Assembly (NCBI GenBank): GCA_031253755.1
Contig: JAIRVT010000022.1
Coordinates: 1-64,000 of the forward strand
Direction of reading: 5' to 3'
Source: Enterobacteriaceae bacterium
GTDB taxonomy: Bacteria; Pseudomonadota; Gammaproteobacteria; Enterobacterales; Enterobacteriaceae
Length of the DNA: 64,000 nt
Position 1 is the first letter of the stretch, and each line of letters starts with the position of its first letter. Under the pieces are notes generated by a model. It had not been told where the DNA came from, did no database searches, and worked only from the letters and a program-made list of their open reading frames with translations. Positions 41,561 through 50,373 of the stretch are shown piece after piece. The translations under genes and the position numbers were made by a program.

Positions 41561-42508
41561 ATGCGTAATTTGACAGTTTCTATTCTATTGGCTTTTGGAT
41601 TAGTGGGTTCAGCATGGGCTGATTCCGCACCAACGAATACTGCACCAAACGATACCGTAACGACGAATGCCGTATCAGCAGCCTCCACCGTGTCAGGAGA
41701 TAAGGCCGCTACTCAGGCTGATACCCAAGCTGCCGCACCAGTGACATCCGTTACGCCAGCGGCAACCGCCGGAGGCACAGAAGGTGGTGCTGAAAATCAA
41801 TCCAGCGGTTTTGCAACCGATTTGTCGGTCTGGGGAATGTTTCAGAATGCGGATGTTGTGGTAAAAAGCGTCATGACTGGTTTGGTGATCGCATCTGTGA
41901 TTACATGGGCACTCTTTTTCTCCAAAGGAACTGAACTGTTAATGGCCCGTCGCCGTTTACGCAAAGAACAGCTGGCGCTGGTTGATACACCTAATCTGGA
42001 TAGCGCGATGAAAATCGCCGCCGATTTCGGTAAAAACAGCGTCAGCCGTTTGTTATTGAATGAAGCGCAGTCTGAACGTAAATTATCCGCCGAAAGCCCT
42101 GATAAAGACGGCACCAAAGATCGTACTTCATTCCGCATGGAGCGTGCGGTTGCGGCAATCAGCCGTCATATGGGGCGTGGCAACGGTTATCTGGCGACTA
42201 TCGGCGCAATTTCACCGTTTGTCGGTCTGTTCGGCACGGTCTGGGGTATCATGAACAGCTTCATTGGTATCGCTCACTCACAAACCACCAATCTGGCAGT
42301 GGTTGCTCCGGGTATTGCAGAAGCACTGCTGGCAACCGCACTGGGTCTGGTCGCGGCAATTCCTGCGGTTGTTATCTATAACATTTTCGCCCGTGTGATT
42401 ACGTCATACCGTGGGCAAGTGGGAGATATGGCAGCACAGGCAGTTCTGTTGCTCGGTCGTGATCTTGATTTAGCGGGCAGAAAAACTGAACAAGCAGAAA
42501 CAAGGTAA
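41561..42508 (+). CDS. exbB: TonB-system energising protein ExbB
   Basis: 315 aa, longer than E. coli ExbB (244) because of an N-terminal signal peptide (MRNLTVSILLAFGLVGSAWA) and an Ala/Thr-rich periplasmic extension of about 65 residues. Three membrane segments follow: VVVKSVMTGLVIASVITWAL, then YLATIGAISPFVGLFGTVWG and a long last one around IAEALLATALGLVAAIPAVV. With ExbD it uses proton-motive force to drive TonB and outer-membrane iron or vitamin import. The long-form ExbB resembles that of Serratia. ExbD starts six bases later. Confidence 0.96.
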   Translation: MRNLTVSILLAFGLVGSAWADSAPTNTAPNDTVTTNAVSAASTVSGDKAATQADTQAAAPVTSVTPAATAGGTEGGAENQSSGFATDLSVWGMFQNADVVVKSVMTGLVIASVITWALFFSKGTELLMARRRLRKEQLALVDTPNLDSAMKIAADFGKNSVSRLLLNEAQSERKLSAESPDKDGTKDRTSFRMERAVAAISRHMGRGNGYLATIGAISPFVGLFGTVWGIMNSFIGIAHSQTTNLAVVAPGIAEALLATALGLVAAIPAVVIYNIFARVITSYRGQVGDMAAQAVLLLGRDLDLAGRKTEQAETR

Positions 42509-42513
42509 TAATT

Positions 42514-42942
42514 ATGGCAATACGTCTTAATGAAGACTTGGACGATAGCGGCGAATTACACGAAATCAACGTCACGCCATTTATCGACGTGATGCTGGTC
42601 TTGCTGATCATCTTTATGGTTGCCGCACCTTTGGCGACCGTGGATATTAAAGTCGATTTACCGGCATCAACCGCAAAACCACAGCCACGGCCGGAGAAAC
42701 CGGTTTTCTTAACGGTGAAAGCCGATCATCAGCTCTACATTGGTGATCAATCCGTTGACCGTGACACACTATCATCGGTATTGGATCAGACCACGCAATC
42801 CAACAAAGAAACCACCATTTTCTTTCAGGCGGATAAATCTGTAAATTACGAAACGTTGATGAGCGTGATGGATTCTTTGCGCAAAGCCGGTTATCTGAAA
42901 GTGGGGTTAGTCGGTATGGAAGCGGTAGAAGCCAAAAGTTAA
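42514..42942 (+). CDS. exbD: TonB-system energising protein ExbD
   Basis: 142 aa with one N-terminal membrane helix (INVTPFIDVMLVLLIIFMVA) containing the proton-pathway Asp and a periplasmic domain. Cotranscribed with exbB; AAGGT ribosome site. A terminator follows. Confidence 0.97.
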   Translation: MAIRLNEDLDDSGELHEINVTPFIDVMLVLLIIFMVAAPLATVDIKVDLPASTAKPQPRPEKPVFLTVKADHQLYIGDQSVDRDTLSSVLDQTTQSNKETTIFFQADKSVNYETLMSVMDSLRKAGYLKVGLVGMEAVEAKS

Positions 42943-42956
42943 GATAACGGCATAAT

Positions 42957-42992
42957 AAAAACTGCCCGAATGATAACATCGGGCAGTCTTTA
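42957..42992 (+). terminator. Terminator of exbBD
   Basis: ACTGCCCGA (42961-42969) pairs with TCGGGCAGT (42979-42987), A-run before and CTTTAAT after; it also faces the convergent deaminase-like gene. Confidence 0.8.
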
Positions 42993-43028
42993 ATCTGGTA
43001 TATAACTAATCCGGTAAAATAAATAACG

Positions 43029-43460
43029 TTACACGTTTTTCCAATCAAACGGTAATAATTCACCCAACGGCAAAATTAATTCCTTATTCACTTTTACCTC
43101 AGCGTGAATATTATCCCGATGTATCTGGCTGATAAACTCCCGGCAACGACCGCAGGGGGGAATAATATTGCCATGCTGATTCACCGCAATGACTTTCATT
43201 ATCCGGCTTTCCCTCTGTTTAAGCATATCGGCAATGGCACCATGCTCTGCACAGAATCCCATTGAACAAGCGGTATTAATGCTGATACCGGTATAAATAT
43301 GCCCGGATTGACTCAGAATAACGGCAGCAACATGACCATATTGAACATATTTATTTAATTGTGTTGAAGAAATGAATGTTGAAGAAATAAATGTTGGAGA
43401 AATAAGTGTCGGAGAAATAATTTGACACGCAGTCTTTTCCATTTCATCAAAAGAGAACAT
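43029..43460 (-). CDS. Cytidine/blasticidin deaminase-fold protein
   Basis: 143 aa zinc deaminase-fold protein. Zinc ligands Cys70, Cys103, Cys106 and catalytic Glu72 are in GFCAEHGAIADM and PPCGRCREF, the C-A-E ... P-C-x-x-C pattern of cytidine and blasticidin S deaminases. ATG 43460 has GGAG seven bases upstream; an in-frame TTG is upstream. Residues 15-33 (ISPTLISPTFISSTFISST) are encoded by a 15-bp tandem repeat, which widens the N-terminal part. It lies 28 bases after an HPr gene as the last gene of a PTS operon, an unexpected place for a deaminase; substrate unknown. Confidence 0.82.
   Translation of the reverse strand: MFSFDEMEKTACQIISPTLISPTFISSTFISSTQLNKYVQYGHVAAVILSQSGHIYTGISINTACSMGFCAEHGAIADMLKQRESRIMKVIAVNQHGNIIPPCGRCREFISQIHRDNIHAEVKVNKELILPLGELLPFDWKNV
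43364..43423 (-). repeat. In-frame 15-bp tandem repeat, four units, in the deaminase gene
   Basis: On the plus strand: TTGAAGAAATGAATG, TTGAAGAAATAAATG, TTGGAGAAATAAGTG, TCGGAGAAATAATTT, at 43364, 43379, 43394 and 43409. It keeps the reading frame and encodes four I-S-P/S-T-x blocks. Confidence 0.92.
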
Positions 43461-43488
43461 AAGAGACTCCAATCTATAAGATCTGCCT

Positions 43489-43749
43489 TCAATCTTTAAT
43501 ACTGCGAATCAGCTCGACCACGGATTTCGCCATTTCCTCTTCATTTTCGCCGTCAACCCGAATAATCACTTCCATGCCATTTTTAATGCCCATCGACATT
43601 ACTTTGAACATGCTTTTCAGATTGGCGCTTTTATCGCCCCGGATAATTTCCACCGTACCCGCGTAAGTTTTGGCTAAATGACACAGCTGAGCAGAAGGCC
43701 GGGTATGCAGCCCCGAAGGCGCGGTGACGACGACAGAATATTCAGTCAT
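43489..43749 (-). CDS. HPr-family phosphocarrier encoded in the PTS operon
   Basis: 86 aa, full-length HPr fold. Phospho-His15 lies in SGLHTRPSA and Ser46 in NLKSMFKVMS, the same numbering as classical HPr. It passes phosphate from enzyme I to EIIA. Its ATG overlaps the GH1 stop (ATGA), so translation is coupled. It is distinct from the chromosomal ptsH, which is not in this window, and may serve this cellobiose-type PTS. The S46 site would allow regulatory phosphorylation only if an HPr kinase is present, which is inference. Confidence 0.92.
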   Translation of the reverse strand: MTEYSVVVTAPSGLHTRPSAQLCHLAKTYAGTVEIIRGDKSANLKSMFKVMSMGIKNGMEVIIRVDGENEEEMAKSVVELIRSIKD

Positions 43750-45176
43750 AACGAGCCTCCGCGTGTCTGAATCACATTTTGATACCAATAAAATGAATCC
43801 TTTTTATAACGCGAGAGATCACGAATATCATCATCAGTGCGATTGACATACACAAAGCCATAGCGTTTTTTGTAACCATTGCTAGTGGATAACAGATCCA
43901 TAAAACTCCACGGATTGTAGGAGAGCACCTCAACACCTGAATCCATCGCCCGTTTGATGGCCTGAAGGTGCTTTGCCAGATAGTCAATGCGATAACCGTC
44001 ATGAATTGCACCATCGGATTCCAGCACATCATCGGCTCCGAAACCATTTTCAGTCACCATCAGCGGCTTTTGATAACGGGTATATAAATCACGCAGCAGA
44101 TATTCAAGGCCCTGTGGATCAATTGACCAATCCCAATCGGTCGTATCCAGTTGTGGATTTTTATGGATCTGATAATAATCAGGCTGAATCTCATAACCGT
44201 CGAGTTGCCCTTTAATTCCGGTCGGGTTAAAACCATCCATTCGCCTTTGTGCATTAACGGGCGCGGCAGCAGCGGTATGGCTGCAATAATAATTAAGTGC
44301 CAGAAAATCAGAGTAACCTTCTTTAATTAATTCCATATCGCCCTCTGCGATATTTGGCGCCAGCCCGTGATTCTTCAGATAGGTTAAAGCGGCCTGATTA
44401 TATTGCCCTTTCAAATAAATATCGGTGAAATAATAATTGCGTAAGTCATTGGCATTTTGGGCCGCCAAATTATCTTCCGGCTTGCTGGTTAACGGATAAA
44501 TAGCGGAATAGCCTAATGCAGCACCAACCTGACCATCAGGTACCCATTGGTGAACGAATTTACAGGCAATAGCATGAGCCAGATTCATATGGTGATTAAT
44601 CTGATATTTAATTTGTTCATTATGGAGATAGTGCTCAGGAATAAAGCACTTTTTCGTCCAGAATTGCACGATAATACTTTGTTCATTGATCGTCAGCCAA
44701 TATTTGGCTTTCTTGCTATATTCTCTGATAACAAATTGCGCGTAATAGGAAAAATCATCCACACTTTGCCGGTTAATCCAGCCATCATATTTTTCCACCA
44801 GTGCCATTGGCATATCATAATGATAAAGCGTTGGAATCGGCGTAATATCATTTTCCAATAATTCATCCATAAGATGATGATAAAATGCCACACCTTCACT
44901 ATTCGGTTCTCCTATTCCATCAGGAAAAATACGTGACCAAGCAATGGAAAAACGATAGGCTTTCAGCCCCAGATCTTTCATTAACGCCACATCTTCCCGA
45001 AAACGGTGATAATGGTCACTGGTAATATGAGTATCCGCTAATCCAGATTTATTATTAAGAATATCCTGCTGTGATAATTTCTTACCATATTCGGTTGCAG
45101 CGCCTTCAACCTGATAAGCACTGGTCGCTGCACCCCAAAGAAAGTTTTCAGGAAATAAAATATTATTTTTTTGCAT
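43746..45176 (-). CDS. 6-phospho-beta-glucosidase, GH1
   Basis: 476 aa GH1 enzyme. N-terminal FLWGAATSAYQVEGA; acid/base Glu165 in LTINEQ; nucleophile Glu376 in MVTENGFG; C-terminal LSTSNGYKKRYGFVYV holds the Ser and Lys typical of 6-phosphoglycoside hydrolases. ATG 45176 is preferred because of GAGGAAACC upstream. It is a distant paralogue of the AscB-like gene at 10809. In this operon it would cleave cellobiose-6-phosphate or similar. Confidence 0.92.
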   Translation of the reverse strand: MQKNNILFPENFLWGAATSAYQVEGAATEYGKKLSQQDILNNKSGLADTHITSDHYHRFREDVALMKDLGLKAYRFSIAWSRIFPDGIGEPNSEGVAFYHHLMDELLENDITPIPTLYHYDMPMALVEKYDGWINRQSVDDFSYYAQFVIREYSKKAKYWLTINEQSIIVQFWTKKCFIPEHYLHNEQIKYQINHHMNLAHAIACKFVHQWVPDGQVGAALGYSAIYPLTSKPEDNLAAQNANDLRNYYFTDIYLKGQYNQAALTYLKNHGLAPNIAEGDMELIKEGYSDFLALNYYCSHTAAAAPVNAQRRMDGFNPTGIKGQLDGYEIQPDYYQIHKNPQLDTTDWDWSIDPQGLEYLLRDLYTRYQKPLMVTENGFGADDVLESDGAIHDGYRIDYLAKHLQAIKRAMDSGVEVLSYNPWSFMDLLSTSNGYKKRYGFVYVNRTDDDIRDLSRYKKDSFYWYQNVIQTRGGSL

Positions 45177-45225
45177 CTTGGTTTCCTCATTTTTAAACGT
45201 CAAGTTGGATTGCTATATATCGCAA

Positions 45226-45561
45226 TTAATGTGAACTGCTCGTATTAACTAATTCATATAAACCAATCATCTTTTCTTTCATAATTAATTCACTACGAAT
45301 GGTCATTAAGGTATCTTGGGCATGAATAAATAGCAGGCTTAAATTAATATTCTCACCCTGAGTTTCCTTTTGAATAACTTCAGTCTGTGCCTGATGAGCA
45401 GACTGCATCAATTTTCGGGCTTTATCCATATACAACCGGGCATTATCAAAATCACCATTACGAGCATACAGCATGGCTTTTTCACTTTTTTCTCTGGCAT
45501 TGCCTGCATCGAGAATAATGCTCATCGAAATAGGAATTAATATATCGTTTTCATCAGTCAT
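45226..45561 (-). CDS. PTS EIIA, lactose/cellobiose family (ChbA/CelC-like)
   Basis: 111 aa all-helical EIIA. Phospho-His80 in LSLLFIHAQDTLMT matches the family motif. Helix 1 carries SMSIILDAGNAREKS. It accepts phosphate from HPr and passes it to the EIIB encoded in the same operon. Position between the EIIC and GH1 genes is typical for chb/cel loci. Confidence 0.94.
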   Translation of the reverse strand: MTDENDILIPISMSIILDAGNAREKSEKAMLYARNGDFDNARLYMDKARKLMQSAHQAQTEVIQKETQGENINLSLLFIHAQDTLMTIRSELIMKEKMIGLYELVNTSSSH

Positions 45562-45593
45562 GTTAATTTTTCCATAACGGTCAGTGAATTGAA

Positions 45594-46844
45594 TTACGCA
45601 GCCTGTGTGTTATTTCCGAGAATATTTTCTTCTTCAATCCGCTTTTTCTCATAGACCTTGAAGAAGGGATACCACGTGATAAGAAATACCGCCATTAACA
45701 CGAGGTAACAGATAATTGCCCGCCAGTCTTCCGTGATCATGACACTGGAAAACGGCGCCGGTATTTGGCCTACCTGAATCATTTTGGCCGGAATATTCAG
45801 CCAGTCAGATCGCATGAACACCCAGACAATAATGGGGCTGGTGATCGCGTTGATCCACATAGGCAGCATCAACAATGGATTAAGCACAATAGGCGTACCA
45901 AATACCAATGGCTCATTAATATTGAAGAAAGAAGGCCCGATGCAGATATAACCTGTCGTTTTCAGCTCTCTGGATTTTGAAAACAGCATCAAAAGATTCA
46001 GTGCCAGCGTTGCGCCTGTTCCTCCCATCGTAATTAACGCGGCGGTATACATGGTTTCATAGGTGACAATATTGACCGCAGGCTGGCCTGCTGCGACCAG
46101 CGTGATATTGGTACTGATGCCGAGCATAAAGATAGGCATTTGCAGGCCGGTAAATGTCCAGACCGAAATACCCATCGACATGGCAATCGCCGGAATTAAT
46201 GCCATGAGAATAAATCCCGGCAATGTTTGCCCGAATGCCGCAATCGGTGAAAAAAGCGAAAGTAGCCGGGAAAAAATATCAATTTCAAAGGAGAACACCA
46301 ATAATGTTCCTGCACCGATAGAAAGCAGAATCGGAATAATGGCGTGTATCCAGCCGACAACAAAATCGGGCAGTGTGCTTTCTTTCAGAAAACCTATTTT
46401 GCTATACAGATGAAAAAGATAAGCAACAAACAGACCGGTCACGATACCTAATAAAATACCTGCCGGGCCGAACCGTTCAAAGCTGACAATCATATTACCG
46501 TCAGCAAATTCGGGTTTGATAAATATCATATAAACGCAAATGGCAGTCAGCCCGGCAATTAAGGTATAGCGAAAATGACGAAGTTTCTCCATCATCTGGT
46601 TGGCTATCATAAACGCGGTAATTAAACCGATCATGCCAAAAGAATAATCTGCAATTCGGCCAAGATTCGGTAAAAAAGGCAAATAAGACCGGAAGACATT
46701 ATAAAAAAAGATAAGTGATCCCGCTAAAATAAAAGGAATATTATTTTTCATAGCGCCGGAAATAGCTGCGACCCACGGACGATTAGTAAAATTTTGCACT
46801 GCGGGTGAAAATGAGTCAGATAACCATGACATAAATGCTTTCAT
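45594..46844 (-). CDS. PTS EIIC, cellobiose/beta-glucoside family (ChbC/CelB-like)
   Basis: 416 aa membrane channel subunit with about ten hydrophobic segments, starting FMSWLSDSFSPAVQNFTNRP and containing NINEPLVFGTPIVLNP, the conserved substrate-binding motif of the lactose/cellobiose EIIC family. AAGGAGG six bases upstream of ATG 46844 fixes the start. It needs EIIA and EIIB from the same operon. Confidence 0.94.
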   Translation of the reverse strand: MKAFMSWLSDSFSPAVQNFTNRPWVAAISGAMKNNIPFILAGSLIFFYNVFRSYLPFLPNLGRIADYSFGMIGLITAFMIANQMMEKLRHFRYTLIAGLTAICVYMIFIKPEFADGNMIVSFERFGPAGILLGIVTGLFVAYLFHLYSKIGFLKESTLPDFVVGWIHAIIPILLSIGAGTLLVFSFEIDIFSRLLSLFSPIAAFGQTLPGFILMALIPAIAMSMGISVWTFTGLQMPIFMLGISTNITLVAAGQPAVNIVTYETMYTAALITMGGTGATLALNLLMLFSKSRELKTTGYICIGPSFFNINEPLVFGTPIVLNPLLMLPMWINAITSPIIVWVFMRSDWLNIPAKMIQVGQIPAPFSSVMITEDWRAIICYLVLMAVFLITWYPFFKVYEKKRIEEENILGNNTQAA

Positions 46845-46958
46845 GTATACCTCCTTTATCATTGTTTATTATTATTCGAATTCAGTAAAAAACCTCAGTG
46901 TTGTAAAGAACTTCATTAATGATTAAATGTACAGTGATTTTATATAAAGTTCTTTAAT

Positions 46959-47016
46959 GTGAAGTTCTTTAATGTATAGCATTTAATGCGAAGTTCTTTA
47001 ATGTATAGGATTTAAT
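46959..47016 (-). repeat. 29-bp tandem duplication at the end of the EIIB gene
   Basis: Two adjacent 29-base units (46959-46987 and 46988-47016), both containing GAAGTTCTTTAATGTATAG and ATTTAAT, with a partial third (AAGTTCTTTAATGT at 46947). The unit nearer the gene contains the last codons and stop of EIIB. Confidence 0.9.
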
Positions 47017-47318
47017 GTATTAATGGCTAATTCCAGTAACGCGTCACCGTCTAATTTTCCATAAATTGCGTGTGGCACGACAATGACAGGAATATTGTAC
47101 CTATCGGCTTGTTTTTGGAATTGCTCTTGCTGGGAGGCATAATGAGGGCCAAGAAACAGAATATCGATCACGGAAAAATATTCGGTAACTTCACTTTCAC
47201 TCCGGGCTTCGACGGTCACCGGTAGCGCTTTATTTTTGGCGGCGTTTCTGGTTTTGGTGGCTAACATGCCACTGGAAATACCTGCGCCACAACATAACAT
47301 GATAAATATATTTTTCAT
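46998..47318 (-). CDS. PTS EIIB, lactose/cellobiose family (ChbB/CelA-like)
   Basis: 106 aa. Phospho-Cys10 in IFIMLCCGAGISSGMLA (ChbB has LFCSAGMST). Strand and helix order of the small EIIB fold (VIDILFLGPHYASQ) is complete. It is the promoter-proximal gene of the operon and separate from EIIC by 153 bases that include the tandem duplication. Its 3' end has been duplicated out of frame. Confidence 0.94.
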   Translation of the reverse strand: MKNIFIMLCCGAGISSGMLATKTRNAAKNKALPVTVEARSESEVTEYFSVIDILFLGPHYASQQEQFQKQADRYNIPVIVVPHAIYGKLDGDALLELAINTLNPIH

Positions 47319-47655
47319 ATTTATGACCTTATTGATAATTGATTTTTGCTTTCTGACAGATATACTCGTTGAACTTCAAATTGCAATCCACAAGACAAAC
47401 TGAACCCTTATATTTCCCCGCTAAAAGGAGAAATAAAATATCTATCTTGAAGCTAACTTAGCATAAGTTATATCCGTTATTCTTCAAGATTGAAATATTG
47501 CTAACGACAATTTGCAGTTTATAGGGAATAGTATCTTCAATTTGAATTGAATATTCAATTATATGTTTTCACCTCAAGAGGGAAAATTTCTGTTTTTAAA
47601 GTTAGTTATTACAGTAAATTAAAGGTTTGATTTATTCATTTAACAGGGGATTATA
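47319..47655. promoter_or_regulatory. Divergent promoter region of the cel-like operon and its activator
   Basis: Contains a 16-bp perfect palindrome AATTGAATATTCAATT (47545-47560), about 96 bases before the activator gene, a candidate operator. At 47358-47440 TATACTCGTTGAACTTCAAA, TTGCAATCC and CCTTATATTTCCCCGC form a family B repeat copy also seen at 54301. Confidence 0.55.
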
Positions 47656-49593
47656 ATGCTAAGGTCTAAGCAGAAAGAATTATTAGATTATTTACGGAAT
47701 CAACATAATCCGGTATTGGCAATTAAATTATCTCAAGTCTTAAATGTATCGACCAGAACAATAAAGAATTATGTTGTGGAAATTAATAGTGCTTATAATG
47801 AAAAAATCATTATATCGGGTCAGGCAGGTTATGCGTTATCGCCTGATGCAAATATAGATCAAAAGCACTATTATGATAAACAGGTTAATAACTATTTCCC
47901 TAAAACCTTTCAAGAAAGAGCTGCTTTTTTAATTAAAGCCATTTTGTTATTTGAACGAAGTCATAATATCTATGATCTCAGTGCTGATTTATATATCAGC
48001 GACTCAACATTAAAGTCATTGATATATAAAATAAATGGTTCATTCCAGCAATTTAATATCCGGTTTTTATGCAGAAATCATCATATTGAAATATTAGGTG
48101 ATGAACAGGATTTAAGGAAATTGATTTATCATATTATTATGGAAGAAAGAGAATATCAGTTTATTGATCTGAAAATATTTGGGAGAATATTTGGCGGACA
48201 ACACGTTGACCGGGTATCGGCTATTATCAGCCGGGTATTCAATAAATGGAATTATTCTTATCATAATCTTTCATATACCCAGCTTATTCTGCACTTTTTA
48301 ATTCTGATAAATAGACTGAAAAACAGCAGGTATTTATATAATAACGATATTTTTGATGGAAACACCCAATTAATATCAATGGTTGATGAATTATGTGATA
48401 ATTTTCAAAATGATTTCGGTTTATTGCTGTCAGAACAGGAAAGGCATTATTGCAACCGGTTATTAAGCATTAATGCGAATTTCAATCATAAGAGAAAAGA
48501 TCTTCAGGGTAATGGTGTGGAAACCGGGTTAGATCAATTGACTAAACAAATTGCGGCCTCTGTACAGGAACATTATTCAATTGATTTATCAACTCATGAT
48601 TTTATTTCATTATTTTCTGTGCATATTTCCGGGTTAAAAACCCGGCTGGCACATAAAATTTCCGCTAAAAATCCGATGTTGGAGACAATAAAAAAAGAGT
48701 GTCGCACGATATTTGAGATTGCCATTTTTATCTCTATGAAATTAAATAAATTATGGCGTGAAAAATTAAATGAAGATGAAATTTCTTTTATTGCCCTGCA
48801 TGTCGGTGCTGAATTTGAACGGCAAAAAATTAAAGATAATAAAGTGCAGGCCGTACTGTTATGCCCCGGTTTCAGAGGTGTCGAAGATAAAATCTATCAT
48901 CAATTATTAACCGATTTTGGTAATGAGCTCTATGTGATTAAAGTTATTTCCCAGCCTGCTGAATTAGAAGGGCTGGCATGTGAATTGTTGATTACCACGA
49001 TAAATCTGCCAGCCAACTATCAATATGAAACAGTGTATATTTCGCCTTTTCAATTGCGGAATAAATATGCGCAATTAATGGGTAAAATTGATGCCGTTAA
49101 TGCCCGGCGGAAGAAAGAAACACTGCAACGGAATTTTGAACTGTTTTTTGAACACGGGCTATTTTGGTTTGAACCGGGTTTTCAGCACAGAAATGAGCTT
49201 ATTGATGCACTTTGTCAGGCGATGAACACGAAAGGGTATGTCGGCGCTGATTTTATTAAGTGCGTCTATGAACGGGAGAATGCTTCTTCCACCGCGTTTG
49301 GTATGCTGGCATTGCCTCACTCCGTTAAACCGGATGCGATAAAAACCGGTGCCGCGGTTGTTATCAGCCCAAAAGGCATTCGTTGGGGAAAAAACGAACG
49401 TGTTCATGTTGTTTTTTTAATTGCGATAAACCGAATCGACAGAGGTTGTTTTGCTGAGTGTTCTGACGCGCTGTTGAATATTTTTAACCAAGGTAAGATG
49501 CTTAACCAGCTACATAAAATAACGGGCTTTGAAAAATTTCGGCAAACAGTGATGGCATCCGGTGAGTTTACGATGACAGGCAGCAAAAATTGA
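47656..49593 (+). CDS. PRD-containing PTS-controlled activator (LicR/CelR-like)
   Basis: 645 aa, layout of Mga/LicR-type regulators: two N-terminal HTH domains (LAIKLSQVLNVSTRTIKNYV at 21-40, and NIYDLSADLYISDSTLKSLI), two PTS regulation domains with phospho-His candidates in about 170-400 (GLLLSEQERHYCN; LNEDEISFIALHVGAEFER), an EIIB-like domain (VQAVLLCPGFRGVEDKI) and a C-terminal fructose-type EIIA-like domain with His in LALPHSVKPDA. Phosphorylation by HPr and EIIB would set its activity. It is divergent from the PTS operon and presumably activates it. AGG ribosome site is weak but the ATG fits. Confidence 0.9.
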   Translation: MLRSKQKELLDYLRNQHNPVLAIKLSQVLNVSTRTIKNYVVEINSAYNEKIIISGQAGYALSPDANIDQKHYYDKQVNNYFPKTFQERAAFLIKAILLFERSHNIYDLSADLYISDSTLKSLIYKINGSFQQFNIRFLCRNHHIEILGDEQDLRKLIYHIIMEEREYQFIDLKIFGRIFGGQHVDRVSAIISRVFNKWNYSYHNLSYTQLILHFLILINRLKNSRYLYNNDIFDGNTQLISMVDELCDNFQNDFGLLLSEQERHYCNRLLSINANFNHKRKDLQGNGVETGLDQLTKQIAASVQEHYSIDLSTHDFISLFSVHISGLKTRLAHKISAKNPMLETIKKECRTIFEIAIFISMKLNKLWREKLNEDEISFIALHVGAEFERQKIKDNKVQAVLLCPGFRGVEDKIYHQLLTDFGNELYVIKVISQPAELEGLACELLITTINLPANYQYETVYISPFQLRNKYAQLMGKIDAVNARRKKETLQRNFELFFEHGLFWFEPGFQHRNELIDALCQAMNTKGYVGADFIKCVYERENASSTAFGMLALPHSVKPDAIKTGAAVVISPKGIRWGKNERVHVVFLIAINRIDRGCFAECSDALLNIFNQGKMLNQLHKITGFEKFRQTVMASGEFTMTGSKN

Positions 49594-49737
49594 AAACTGC
49601 ATTTTTAATGGGATCGTTATTTTAGAAATCAGGCGCTGCTTTGGGGTTTCAATTTCAGCGCCTGACTTTTTACTGCTCTGTTTTTTACTACTTTATTTTT
49701 TATTATAAAGTAATAACGCATCATAAATAATAACGTA

Positions 49738-50373
49738 TTATTTTTTACTTAATTCAGGTTTAAGTAAATTTATTATCGCAGTAATTCTGGGTGAAATATC
49801 TGTTTCTGTTAGTGTTAATCCAAGTGCTCCCTTTCTAAGGAGGTCCGAGATTATCATTGAGATAGCCAATTCACTGAATAGAGTGAAATTAAATTTCTTT
49901 AACAGCCCTTCCTTATATTGATATTCTAACCAGCTGGCTAAAATAACCTTATCTTTTTCAAGCCCGGTTTGTTGATACTTATCCAGTAAGATATCCCTGT
50001 AAGGGAGTTTAGACTGTAATAATTTAAATAGCCCTATGGCATCCGGGGATAAATATTTATTTGTTATTTCGGCTAAATATTCCTCCAATAATACTATCAC
50101 CTGTTGGGAGCTATTGACATTATCAGGCAGAGAAGGAGAGGGAATATCTGCCCAGTCTAATATCATTTTTTCAATTAAATCTTCCCGGTTCCTGACAAAA
50201 CGGTAGAGTGTCTTTTTCGCAATTTTCGCTTTTTGCGCAATAACATCCATCGTTGCTATGTTATAGCCCTGCTCTATTAAGAGGGAGAAAGTGACATTAT
50301 AAATTCTCTGGCGCATTTCTTTTTCAGGAATTGGCGGGCGGCCTCGTGCGCGTGGATGATGATTTTCTGCCAT
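49738..50373 (-). CDS. TetR/AcrR family regulator
   Basis: 211 aa. N-terminal HTH: EKEMRQRIYNVTFSLLIEQG then MDVIAQKAKIAKKTLYRFV (about 18-65); all-helical ligand domain follows. The charged start HHPRARGRPP may add DNA contacts. Target and ligand unknown. It is divergent from the porin gene, separated by 481 bases, so it could regulate that or itself. Confidence 0.85.
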   Translation of the reverse strand: MAENHHPRARGRPPIPEKEMRQRIYNVTFSLLIEQGYNIATMDVIAQKAKIAKKTLYRFVRNREDLIEKMILDWADIPSPSLPDNVNSSQQVIVLLEEYLAEITNKYLSPDAIGLFKLLQSKLPYRDILLDKYQQTGLEKDKVILASWLEYQYKEGLLKKFNFTLFSELAISMIISDLLRKGALGLTLTETDISPRITAIINLLKPELSKK

